From Culex pipiens pallens (taxonomy: Eukaryota > Arthropoda > Insecta > Diptera > Culicidae): DNA of 64,000 bases. Positions 50,197 to 60,714 of this stretch are shown here, one piece after another (the first letter of the stretch is position 1; the number at the start of each line of letters is the position of its first letter). Location: NCBI RefSeq assembly GCF_016801865.2, contig NC_068937.1, positions 128,750,117 to 128,814,116 on the forward strand. Direction: 5' to 3'. The notes beneath the pieces are model-generated. The model was given only the letters and a program-made list of their open reading frames with translations, was not told the origin of the DNA and did not search any database. The translations under genes were made by a program, and so were the position numbers.

Positions 50197-50444
50197 TAAT
50201 TTAATGATTTGTCTGATCTAATGATGAAGTAATATCTGCTAAAAATCCCCTTCGGCAAATTTCAACAAACTAACTCAGGCCAAATGATTCAGTTTTAAAC
50301 CGATTAAATTAATGAGCAGGAGTGTTATTTTCGCATTACTAATAAGTCCAACACAAATTTTGTTTACGGTCTTTGACTCTCCCATTCCCATCAAAATTTT
50401 GCCATAAAATCGATAAGAAGGTTTCTTTCAATATGTTGAAGTTA

Positions 50445-51155
50445 AATTTTAGTATTTGAGTATTTTAGTATTTAAGTATTTTAGTATTTTAGTATTTTAG
50501 TATTTTAGTATTTTAGTATTTTAGTATTTTAGTATTTTAGTATTTTAGTATTTTAGTATTTTAGTATTTTAGTATTTTAGTATTTTAGTATTTTAGTATT
50601 TTAGTATTTTAGTATTTTAGTATTTTAGTATTTTAGTATTTTAGTATTTTAGTATTTTAGTATTTTAGTATTTTAGTATTTTAGTATTTTAGTATTTTAG
50701 TATTTTAGTATTTTAGTATTTTAGTATTTTAGTATTTTAGTATTTTAGTATTTTAGTATTTTAGTATTTTAGTATTTTAGTATTTAGTATTTTAGTATTT
50801 TAGTATTTTAGTATTTTAGTATTTTAGTATTTTAGTATTTTAGTATTTTAGTATTTTAGTATTTTAGTATTTTAGTATTTTAGTATTTTAGTATTTTAGT
50901 ATTTTAGTATTTTAGTATTTTAGTATTTTAGTATTTTAGTATTTTAGTATTTTAGTATTTTAGTATTTTAGTATTTTAGTATTTTAGTATTTTAGTATTT
51001 TAGTATTTGAGTATTTGAGTATTTTAGTATTTTAGTATTTTAGTATTTTAGTATTTTAGTATTTTAGTATTTTAGTATTTTAGTATTTTAGTATTTTAGT
51101 ATTTTAGTATTTTAGTATTTTAGTATTTTAGTATTTTAGTATTTTAGTATTTTAG
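50445..51155 (+). repeat. (TATTTTAG)n 8-bp satellite array
   Basis: About 88 nearly perfect units over roughly 0.7 kb. Variant units (TATTTGAG, TATTTAAG) occur at the left edge and near 51006. The array ends about 0.73 kb before the start codon of gene C. The same unit in the opposite orientation forms the array at 59653-60519. Confidence 0.95.
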
Positions 51156-51433
51156 CATTAAAATTTACTTATTTTAAATTTGTGAACAAATAAGTATTTT
51201 GTTATTTTTTAAGCATGATATTTAATAAAAAAATGTAAAAAAAATGTTTGCATCGACTCTAGAAGGTTAATTCTAATTAGCCAAGTCGATCGCACAAGTT
51301 GCGTCGTCGGTCATCCTCTTCTAAGTAGAACTACTCACGACGGCGACGCGCTAAGCTAAAGTCGCTAAATAACAACAACATTTTATAAACGATCGCTTTA
51401 CACACACAATTCAATAAACAACTTCGCAGCTGC

Positions 51434-51446
51434 GGGGTATTTCCCC
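51434..51446. promoter_or_regulatory. kappa-B-like near-palindrome upstream of gene C
   Basis: GGGGTATTTCCCC, a symmetric G4-N5-C4 word about 435 nt before the gene C start codon. It resembles Rel/NF-kappa-B sites (GGG...CCC half-sites), which control many insect immune genes. One site in AT-rich flanking DNA is only suggestive. Confidence 0.3.
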
Positions 51447-51849
51447 AATGCGCTTCTCAGACCGGCAGCTCACCGTATCTTCCCTCAGAAAACCGGTACT
51501 TGGGTGTATTTGTGAGGGTGATCTTTTGGTTTATCACCGATCATAAGGGTCGAGGGATCAATAGCGAACAAAGTTACACAGCGGTTCCACAACCGTTGCA
51601 AAAAAAAAAACATCAAATTTGTCGCAAACACGTTGGCTTTGAACAGCTACCGATCATCTTACCCTAGATGGTTGGAGAGAGAGTCTCGCCGACGATCCTC
51701 CGATCGTTCACAATTCATTCAGTCGTGTTTTCGCAGTCAGTGTGTTGGTGGCGATCGCGCACTTTTATCGCGCAAAACTCGTCTGTATTTATGCAAATCA
51801 GCGCGCGATTTTGTGAGAATAATCCCAACAGCTTGGATGCAACTATTCG

Positions 51850-51854
51850 TCAGT
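51850..51854 (+). promoter_or_regulatory. initiator-like TCAGT of gene C
   Basis: TCAGT 26 nt before the start codon would give a short 5' leader, as for the other genes of the cluster. There is no TATA box at the expected distance. Other TCAGT words lie about 110 nt further upstream, so the exact start is uncertain. Confidence 0.3.
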
Positions 51855-51880
51855 GATCGTTTGACGATCGTGCCGGGAAG

Positions 51881-54800
51881 ATGTTGTTGCACCTTTGGAC
51901 GCTTTTCGGCGTGATCGTGTGCGTTCTGGTTCGCGAAAACAGTGCAGCGTTAAAAGGTGATAACACGTTTTGGAGGAGGGGAGGGTCAAGATCAGTTCTT
52001 GCGAAGGCGACGAGGTCGACTAGCATCAGTAGTTGTACCCTGTCTTGTTGTGGTTGAAGTGGTTTGTTGGTAAACGATCTTTGGCACCAATATATTGGCA
52101 GTGGTGATGGTGACAGTCAATTTATGGAATTCTAAGAACTGTTGATAGTTTGCGGAAATGTAGGGATTACTTAACGTAAAATAGTGTGACTGCATTTGAT
52201 ATCGTGTTTAGCCACATTAAGAAGCTTTGTTACTATAGTGAGACGAAAGAAGACTCGTTTACCGTCATCTGGGGCGAAACGGGACACATGAGGCGAATTG
52301 GGACAGCTTTTTTAGCCTTGTTACCTCTTAATTTTTAGATGTTTTTGATTGTTTTCGGATAGAACAAGCTCAGATCAACAAAAATAGTGCATCGATTTCC
52401 AAATTGCAAACTTTTAAGTGCTCTAAAACGTGCTGTCCCAATTCAGACTGTAGTCCCGATTCGCCCCAGATGACGGTACCCTTAATGCCATAACGTGATC
52501 ATGTTCGTTGAGTGAGGAGAATGTTTACATTTATGCATGAGAGATGCCAGATTGGAGAAGACTTGTTTTGCTTTTCTTCAACTATGAGATTAGTAGGAAC
52601 TATTAAAAAATCGGATATATTAATGGCGACTTAATGCTAATGAGCTTGTTTATTATCGTAGCTTGAGATGTTTTATTTCAAGCATAATCAGGCTGTTTGT
52701 ATTTTACAAAAAAATATATGACTATGCAATGATTGATGTGAGCAATTCTCTCAGATTTCGGTCATTCGATTTTTTTTTGTATTTTTTAATCCGGCTGAAA
52801 CTTTTTTGGTGCCTTCGGTATGCCCAAAGAAGCCATTTTGCATCATTAGTTTGTCCACATAAATACATACAAAAATGATATGTAAAAATTCAAAAATCTG
52901 TATCTTTTGGAGGATTTTTTTTTTTGATCGATTTGGTGTCTTCGGCAAATATTCAATGTTTGGCCCTTTTGAAATGTTAGTCTTGATTTGAAAATTTTGA
53001 AATTATTGTTTTCGAAAAGATCAGAAAATTTCACGAATGTTTCATATTTTAACATTGAAAATCGGACCATTAGTTGCTGAGATATCGACATTAGAAAATG
53101 GTGGGTTGTTTGGGTGAGACTTAGAAAACATCAATTTTCCTGCTTTTTAAGCTTTTGCATGGCAATATCTCAGCAACTAAAGGTCGTATCAACAAAGTTC
53201 AAAAAAGCAAAAAATAGAAAATTTTCTCTGCTTTTCAAAAATATTTGTTTTCTAAAGTGGGCAAAAATGTGTACAAGTTTAAAAAAAAAATATGGAAAAC
53301 TGCGACTATTTTCAAAAAAGTTGCTTAAAAATGGCTATTACTTGAAAACGGTGCACTTTATCAAAATTTCACTGAAGTACTTTTTGATTGCAAATTTAAT
53401 TTTACATCTAAAAATGAAGTTGAAAAATTTTTGCGACCAATATTTTGATTTTTTGAAAAAAATCAGTATTGATTCAAAAATTCATAACTCGGTCAAAGAT
53501 TTTTTGCACAACCTAAAAATTTCTAAAAAGTTGGCATTTTATGTCCCCTAAAACATATCAAAAAATAAAAAAAATTAAAAAAGTGTTTTTTTGCAAATCA
53601 AGTTTTAGTGAGAAAAAGTTTAATTAAAATTCACCATTTTTTTTACCGTGTACCATTTTTTTCAGTGTAGTCCTACAACTTTGCCCAAGTTACCAAATCG
53701 ATCAAAAAATTCCTTCAAACTAATGATGCAAAAATGCTTCTTTGGGCATACCGAAGGCACCAAAGATGTTTCAACCGGGTTAAAAAATAAAAAAAATAAA
53801 AAAATCAAAAAAAAAAGATCGATTTCGTAGAGAACTGCTCATGTAAACCCAGTCACGACGTTCTAGCAGGATTCTAGCAGAGTTTTTACAGAGCTGGATA
53901 TTCTTAGAGCATTCTAGCAGAAATGTTCTATCGTTCTAGCAGGATTCTGACAGAACCAGCTCTGCTAGAATATTTCGTGACTGGGAAACAGCTGCCCGTT
54001 TTTTTTTATTTAAAAGCAAAAAAATGACAAGACAACATTTCACGATGGATCAACTATAATCGTCGTTGGAACGAGCTGCCAAGCAGACGTGCATCCGCTC
54101 TAACTCCTCTTTTAAAAGAACTTTTTTGGCATTTCGCGTAGATGACAGCATGATGTGCCAGTGATTAGAGTACACTAATTAAGCTGATCGTTAAAGCTCT
54201 CGAAGACCCTGGGAGGCTATATTATACACGAAGTGAGATATAGGGTAAGAACCGTTAAGTGCACTCAAAGAGCTTTTAAGAAGTTCTTCTTGAGAGCTTA
54301 TGAGAACAGTCACATAAAAATATACCTGAAGTCGGGTTTTCCAATGAACCAATGTTTTCTACACATTATTCATGCTAAAAACAAGACGTTTTTAACTGGC
54401 AACAAGCATAACATTACTTTAAACGTAAATGCCAACTAGAACAAGCTGAGTGCCGTTAAGAAGAGCTCTTAGTGCCGATGCATGTCTGCTGCCAAGGAAG
54501 GCCGCAAAGTAAATTTCTTTAACATTAAGTTTTAAAATCTATTTTATCAATCTTTTTTTATTATTTTCATGTTATTTTTACTAAAGAAGGTATTTTTTTC
54601 AAATCTCCAAACAGAAACCCTATGATCCTATGATTGAACGACCACCTTTATATTTATTCAGCTGAAAGAGTAGGTGCTCTGGTCGACATTGAAAATTGTG
54701 AAATTAGGCTCGGCCTATTCGATCAGATTAGATTGAACATAAGTTTCGTTAGAAATGTTGAGAATTTAAAACAGGGGTGACCAAAGTATGGCCCGCGGGC

Positions 54801-57552
54801 CAAACGTGGCCCGCGAGGTGTCTTTTTGTGGCCCGCGGACCCATTTTGAATGAAACGAAGTTGACTTTATAGCTGTCGGCCACCATTGCTAGTACCAACC
54901 ACTAGTGTCTTCCTTTTATCTACAAGGACTTCGCCGCCCTGGGCTCCTAAGTGTATGAAAGTATGGCACGGAGCGACGGCGCCGAATACCCATATTTACA
55001 CAAAGAATAGGGGGATGGCGTCGCTATTTTTAGACGATGACTCAGCACTTTTCCACTCTTGCGCTTAAAAAAAACCAGATGGCAGCACGATGTAACGCCA
55101 CGTCCCTATTAGAGAGCGCCCGCCGCGGGATACGAACCGGCGACCTCTGGATTGTGAGTCCAGTGCGCGGTCCGATTGATCCACACGGGCGGGACCCATT
55201 TTGAATGGTCATGTACAATGGCCCGTTGACCATTTGTAAAGTGAGTTATTGTTTTTCAAAATGAAAGTTAATTTTAAACGTTTTTTTGCTAATATAAAAC
55301 TAAACATTTAAACTAAACATTAAGCCCATTTTACAACACAAATATTTCGTTTAAAAATCTTTCTAATTGAAACAATTACACACGTTTCAATATGAGTGAA
55401 CTAGTAAACAGCGTAAGCTTTTGTCACCCCAACCCTCCCATCCATAAAAATCGGTTCGAAAAATAAGAGCAAACAATATTTTTCAAAAAACTTCAAACTT
55501 TCAATGAAAATTTAAATGCAATAAGCTGATATCAATTTAAAACTATTTTCCATTATTGCCTAATTGGGTCCTAAAATTAGCTTAAATTTCTGATATTATT
55601 GTTCAATACGATAAAACTTACTTTTCTGAGTACAACGACCCTTTGTACGGCTGCAAAAGATATAAATTTTAATTTTGAAAAATTAACTTCGCGGCCCTTC
55701 TTGACAGAAAAAGAGCTGTCAAGTAGGACAGCTCGCTCCAAGAGGACCAAAGTTGGTCAATCGAAAAAATGTTGTCTTGTCAATTTATTTTTTGCATGAA
55801 AATGAAAACAAAGTGATCAGGAATGGTTTTTAATTATGTTTTTTACCGTTGTACATAAAAATTTACGTAGGGCCCGATTTTTGGAAAATAATTTAAAGAT
55901 AAAATTACGCCGTCGCATAATTTGTTCAGATTTTATGTCTTCAAAATAAATTAAACTTCAAAATTTCTATGAAAACACAAGTACATTCAACTAAATACTA
56001 TTTTGTCCAATATCTAAAACAATAAAATCAATAAATCTTATGGGAAACTGTCATTTTCTTTTTATATTATTTTTAAATAACGAAAATGTTCAAAAAATAA
56101 CAGAAATTTCAAAAAAAAACAATCTATTTTATAAAAAAACATCATTTTGATATTTATTAGAAAAAATAGATCTATTTTGTATTTTAAATACAAAAAAAAC
56201 GTAGTTAAATTTTTAAATAATATATTTTGTACAGTTGGCCCGCATGCTCTTTTGAGCTTAAAATTTGGACCGGCATTCAAAAACTTTGAGCACCCCTGAT
56301 TTAAAAATAATCTTATGATGATAAAACTTTTAGAATTCGACCCGTGCAAGCACGGCGGCAAACCGGGCACCTGCCGCGGCTACTCGGTGTGCAAGGCCCA
56401 GCTGCAGAACAAGCGGATCACCATCTGCAGCTACAACGCCCGCGAGGCCGTCGTCTGCTGCCCGGACGGGGAGGAGAACCGGTTCAGCGGGGACTCTGAC
56501 CAAGTCCCGCCGTCGTCGTCCTCTCCGAATTCGTTGGAGGAAGATCGCAATGCCCGGATTGCGGTGAAAAGTAAGTCCTTTGGATCATGGTTGATGTCGT
56601 TGGACAAGGTTGGCTTGACTGTTTCCTCTCCTTGTAGAATGCAACGAATACCGGAAGTTGTCGTACAATCGGATCGCGGTCAGCACGTTAACTCTGACGC
56701 CGACGGTGGTCAGCTTTGAGGTGCCAAAGTGTGACAACATCGTGAAGCTGATCGTCGGTGGGAATGTGACCAAACCGGGCGAGTTTCCGCACATGGCCGC
56801 CATCGGGTGGCGCCGGGGTCGGCAGGTGTCGTTTGATTGTGGTGGGTCGTTGATCAGCAATCGTTACGTCCTGACGGCGGCGCACTGTTTCGTGGAGGTC
56901 GATGGGACATTTCCCTCCTTCGTTCGCCTCGGCGACCAGAACCTGGTTCGAACGGACGACGGTGCCAAGCCACGGGACGTGGAAATCGATGACTTCATCC
57001 GGCATCCGGATTTCAAGCGGAACCAAGGTCTCTACAACGACATCGCCCTAGTCCGACTGGTCGGAACGGTCCCATTTGATAACTTTATCCGACCAGCATG
57101 TCTCTACGACCGCCAGGAGGTGTCCGCCGAACAGGCCATCGCCACCGGATTCGGTCTCACCGAGGATCGTAAGTTGCTAAAAGTGTTAACTTCATTTGAA
57201 CCTTAACCTTCAAGTGCCAACTTTTCCAGACGGTGACAAGTCGGACGAACTGCTCAAAGTGTCGCTGAACGTGTACGACAACCAGGTGTGTAGCAAGGGT
57301 TACGCCAACAGTCGCCAGCTGAAGAAGGGCATCCAGCGGAGTCAGCTGTGCGTGGGCAGTGTGGTTGGGGGACAGGACACCTGCCAGGGGGATTCCGGTG
57401 GACCGTTGCAGATTACCAAGCAGGAGAATCATTGCGTGTTTTACGTCATCGGAGTTACGTCGTTTGGGCAGACTTGCGGATCGACGGTGCCGGCGATTTA
57501 CACCCGGGTGGCGGCGTATTTGGACTGGATTGAGCCGATTGTGTGGGGGTGA
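51881..57552 (+). CDS. CLIP-domain serine protease, Snake-like (gene C)
   Basis: Four exons in phase 1: 51881-51956, 56334-56570, 56638-57168 and 57230-57552, giving 388 residues. Exon 1 encodes the signal peptide (MLLHLWTLFGVIVCVLV). Exon 2 encodes one CLIP domain (Cys 30, 39, 45, 57, 67, 68) and a Ser/Pro-rich linker. Exon 3 begins with KKCNEY and carries the cleavage point Leu142/Ile143 (VKL-IVGG), His187 and Asp239 (YNDIAL). Exon 4 has Ser337 (GDSGGP) with Asp331 six residues before, a trypsin-type pocket. The motif ICSYNAREAVVCCP is identical to gene A, so these are close paralogues on opposite strands. It is probably a secreted cascade zymogen needing a non-tryptic activator. The first intron is 4.4 kb and packed with mobile elements, one of which ends 35 nt before exon 2. 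Exon 1 is assigned by phase, signal peptide and donor quality. Confidence 0.92.
52260..52478. mobile_element. 219-bp MITE (TACCGTCATCTGGGGCGAA ends)
   Basis: The left end TACCGTCATCTGGGGCGAAA and the right end (TACCGTCATCTGGGGCGAAT on the other strand) pair over about 48 bp, including GGGAC and GAATTGGGACAGC blocks. It lies in the first intron of gene C. A lone terminus of the same family is near 1077-1102. No clear target duplication. Confidence 0.75.
52739..53841. mobile_element. 1.1-kb fold-back element (TGAGCA ends), copy 2
   Basis: TGAGCAATTCTCTCAGATTT at the left and AGAGAACTGCTCA at the right, with long inverted arms sharing GAAGCCATTTTGCATCATTA and TGATCGATTTGGTGTC with the copy at 37739-38739. 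It is in the first intron of gene C. Frames inside (for example 53114-53551) are lysine/phenylalanine-rich artefacts of AT-rich DNA. Confidence 0.75.
53848..53985. mobile_element. 138-bp MITE (CCCAGTCACGA ends) with internal TTCTAGCAG repeats
   Basis: CCCAGTCACGA and TCGTGACTGGG are perfect 11-bp inverted ends. The interior has several copies of TTCTAGCAG or its complement (53861-53968). It lies only 6 bp after the preceding fold-back element. Confidence 0.8.
54772..56298. mobile_element. non-autonomous hAT transposon with perfect 8-bp target duplication
   Basis: Ends CAGGGGTGACCAAAG and CTTTGAGCACCCCTG are complementary apart from two bases. They are flanked by ATTTAAAA (54764-54771 and 56299-56306). 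The left part contains TATGGCCCGCGGGCCAAACG, common in hAT elements. There is no transposase frame. It is interrupted by the SINE at 54853-55191. Its right end lies 35 bp upstream of exon 2 of gene C, so the intron's 3' part is almost entirely transposon-derived. Confidence 0.9.
54853..55191 (-). mobile_element. tRNA-Val-like SINE nested in the hAT element
   Basis: On the minus strand: GTGTGGATCAATCGGACCGC, anticodon arm CTGGACTCACAATCCAG, B-box-like GGTTCGTATCC, then a body whose tail (GGGTATTCGGCGCC, ACACTTAGGAG) matches the SINE at 35461-35725. It is flanked by a perfect 16-bp direct repeat GGACCCATTTTGAATG (54837-54852 and 55192-55207), the mark of LINE-driven retroposition. Confidence 0.9.
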
Positions 57553-58940
57553 GGAGGGGGGAGGGACACTTGGATATTAATTTATAAAATTCTCATTTTG
57601 ATATTACATGCTGGAAATTGTTTTATTTGTACCTGTTGGAGATTTAAGCTGTCCACTTGTCTGTGGTAGTGTAGGAAAACAAGAGAAATGACTAAACGCC
57701 CTTTAGCGTGTAGCTCAGCATCTGTCACATCTTTTCACTCTGCTGTTACCACTCTCGAATTAAACTTTGACAAACGTACACGCGGTTTTATTTCTACTGC
57801 CGCTCCACCTTTTACAGTATCCTTTAAAGATTTATCTACTATCACTCTAAAGGATAAATTTATTCCACCAAAAGTAACAGTACTTAAAAGTTCTTTTTGC
57901 AATTCCGTCCTGAAACTACTTACTTTTCCTGTCATTCTTGAACGATGAAACAGCCTACTTTTCTGTACCAAAAATAACAGAATGGAATAGTAACCCTTTT
58001 CAAAACAAATGCTGAAAAGTTCTACTTTTCAGCACTGAAATGGATGCTGAAAAGTTGAACTTTTCAGCACTTGTTTGGAAAAGTTGTACTTTTCAACATT
58101 TTTTTTTAATTAAACGATTCATTGACACAATGCATGGACATTTGTCCTATAATTCTGTTCAAAGGGTGTTTTTCGGAATTGCAAAAAACGTTGTATGGAC
58201 CTCGTTGCAAAAGTTGATTTTTTCATCACTCGTCGTATTTATCCAACTCGGTGAACCTCGTTGGATAAATGTACGACTCGTGCTGAAAAATTCCTCTTTT
58301 TGCAACTTGTTGCATAAACTACTATTTCAGTATCCATTTGAGTGCTGAAAAGCCTACGCAAGTCAACCGTTAACTTATTCTTGTTAGTGATTTTGGATGT
58401 GTGCAGTCATTTTTGTTATTGTTAGGATCTTTTTTTTACCAAACTCAAACAGTTTACAGTTAGGGTCCTAACGCCCTATGTAATTTTGTTCACTTTATTT
58501 GATTTTTATGCAAAACAAAAAAATACTGGACAACATTTTTTCATGGATCAACTATGTTCCGCTCGGAACAAGCTGTCATGTAAGATACTTTCTGTCAAGA
58601 ATATACGCAAAGTTTATCTTTCAAAATTGATTTAATACTCCATTTTAATCACTTTGTGATCCTACAAATTTTCATTCTGCTCAGAAAAATAAGCTTTCAG
58701 AGCTCTGTTTACCCAAAATTGGGTAAATGCGACCGAGAGATTTCCGGTTATGACGAGCAGTAGGCTAGGAGATCATTCCCAATAAGGTTTTCCGAGAATA
58801 AACACGCGTTTTACATTCCACTAAAATTGATAACGTTTTTGACCCGCGAAAGTTCGAAAAACAAGCTCTGAAAAACGAACATTTTTATTTTTTGACATGT
58901 CAATTTGGACTTAAGGGTCAAAAGTCACAGCCATTTTAAG
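57553..58940. other. downstream of gene C: repeat-like DNA with TTTTCAGCA palindromes
   Basis: No gene supported. TATAAA at about 57582 is the only poly-A-signal-like word close to the gene C stop. Around 58011-58085 the palindrome TGCTGAAAAGTT-AACTTTTCAGCA occurs repeatedly, and matching pieces occur near 11480-11500. The 86-codon plus-strand frame 57688-57948 shares words with that repeat (CTTTTCCTGTCATTCT) and is probably repeat sequence. Confidence 0.5.
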
Positions 58941-59142
58941 GTAAAAAAGATGCAAATTTGCAACCTAAATATCTCGAGATGGCGCAAGCCAAATTTAAAG
59001 TGCCAGGTTGCATTTGAAAGAGGAGATTCAGCACTACAAACGCTGGAAAAATGTTTTTCTTTAAACTCGAGATATCTTCATTTGAAAAAGTCTAATTTTC
59101 AAGGGAAAACCATATGGGCCACTCTAACGAAATTCGAAAATT

Positions 59143-59365
59143 GTCCAAATATATGTTTATCCATGTAATTTTGCCCGCTGAATCTGAATCTGCCCTCAGA
59201 ATTGAGCCAAAGTATCGATTTTTGGTCATATTTTGGGTTTCCATGTAAAATTATCATTTAAACCCAAAATATGACCAAAAATCGACGTGTTGCTAATTTG
59301 TCTCAATTCTGAGGGCAGATTCAGATTCAGCGGGCAAAATTACATGGAAAAACATATATTTGGAC
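59143..59365. mobile_element. 223-bp fold-back element (GTCCAAATATATG ends)
   Basis: Arms of about 90 bp: GTCCAAATATATGTTTATCC on the left against CATATATTTGGAC on the right, continuing through GCCCGCTGAATCTGAATCTG and AAACCCAAAATATGACCAAA. The loop is about 12 nt. Related in its outer part to the element at 49532-50196. Confidence 0.75.
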
Positions 59366-59652
59366 AAACTTCCACAAAGTTGCTTGAATTGGCAAGTCCA
59401 ACAACTTTCTAGAAGACGAAAAAATTGTCAAAAAATATTCCTGAGAAGTTAGATTTTCAAAATCACCCATAATTTTCAACTAAACCAAAAGTTGCCTCTT
59501 TCCATTTGCAACAACTCTTCTGAAGACACCAAAGCTCCAAACTTCACCATTTTTCGGAAAATCCATTTCCCACTTAATTTTGCGATTTGGACCACTGTGC
59601 GTTGTGAACAATAATTATCATACCATCATACCATACCAGAACTTAAAAATAG

Positions 59653-60519
59653 AAATACTTAAATACAAAAATATACTAAAATGCTAAAATACTAAAATAC
59701 TAAAATACTAAAATACTAAAATACTAAAATACTAAAATACTAAAATACTAAAATACTAAAATACTAAAATACTAAAATACTAAAATACTAAAATACTAAA
59801 ATACTAAAATACTAAAATACTAAAATACTAAAATACTAAAATACTAAAATACATAAATACTAAAATACTAAAATACTTAAATAGTAAAATACTAAAATAC
59901 AAAAAAAAACTAAAATACTAAAATACTAAAATACTTAAATACTAAAATACTAAAATACTAAAATACTAAAATACTAAAATACTAAAATACTTAAATACTA
60001 AAATACTAAAATACTAAAATACTAAAATACTTAAATACTAAAATACTAAAATACTTAAATAGTAAAATACTAAAATACTAAAATACTAAAATACTAAAAT
60101 ACTAAAATACTAAAATACTAAAATACTAAAATACTAAAATACTAAAATACTTAAATACTAAAATACTAAAATACTTAAATACTAAAATACTAAAATACTA
60201 AAATACTTAAATAGTAAAATAGTAAAATACTAAAATACTAAAATACTAAAATACTAAAATACTAAAATACTAAAATACTAAAATACTAAAATACTAAAAT
60301 ACTAAAATACTAAAATACTAAAATACTAAAATACTAAAATACTAAAATACTAAAATACTAAAATACTAAAATACTAAAATACTAAAATACTAAAATACTA
60401 AAATACTAAAATACTAAAATACTAAAATACTAAAATACTAAAATACTAAAATACTAAAATACTAAAATACTAAAATACTAAAATACTTAAATACTCAAAT
60501 ACTTAAATACTAAAATACT
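59653..60519 (-). repeat. (CTAAAATA)n 8-bp satellite array, inverted relative to the first
   Basis: About 108 units over roughly 0.87 kb. On the minus strand it reads TATTTTAG, the same unit as at 50445-51155. Variant units (CTTAAATA, GTAAAATA) recur at intervals and form small higher-order blocks (for example 59870-60240). It ends about 195 bp before the start codon of gene D. Confidence 0.95.
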
Positions 60520-60693
60520 GATATACCAAAATTCCGAAAAAATACAATTGATGAAAGTCGTTATGATTGGTTGGACTTGTTTGTGTCGACGATCGCAGAA
60601 TACCAAATGGGCATTCCATTCTAACAACTCATTTGTTTTATTAACGACGAACCAAAACAAACCGGCTTATCTCGCGACATCCGAGCCGATCGC

Positions 60694-60698
60694 TCAGT
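60694..60698 (+). promoter_or_regulatory. initiator-like TCAGT of gene D
   Basis: TCAGT 16 nt before the start codon, in a GC-richer patch directly after the satellite array. It would give a very short leader. No clear TATA box. Confidence 0.35.
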
Positions 60699-60714
60699 TT
60701 TCGCTGAGACAGCA

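Noticed and set aside
53114..53551. 145-codon plus-strand frame
   Set aside because: It lies wholly inside a fold-back element, and its Lys/Phe/Leu bias is what AT-rich DNA gives by chance.
57688..57948. 86-codon plus-strand frame after gene C
   Set aside because: It shares phrases with repeat-like DNA near 11500 and has no recognisable protein features.
50445..60519. CRISPR-like or other regular spacer array
   Set aside because: The arrays have contiguous 8-bp units without spacers and lie in a eukaryotic genome; they are simple satellites.
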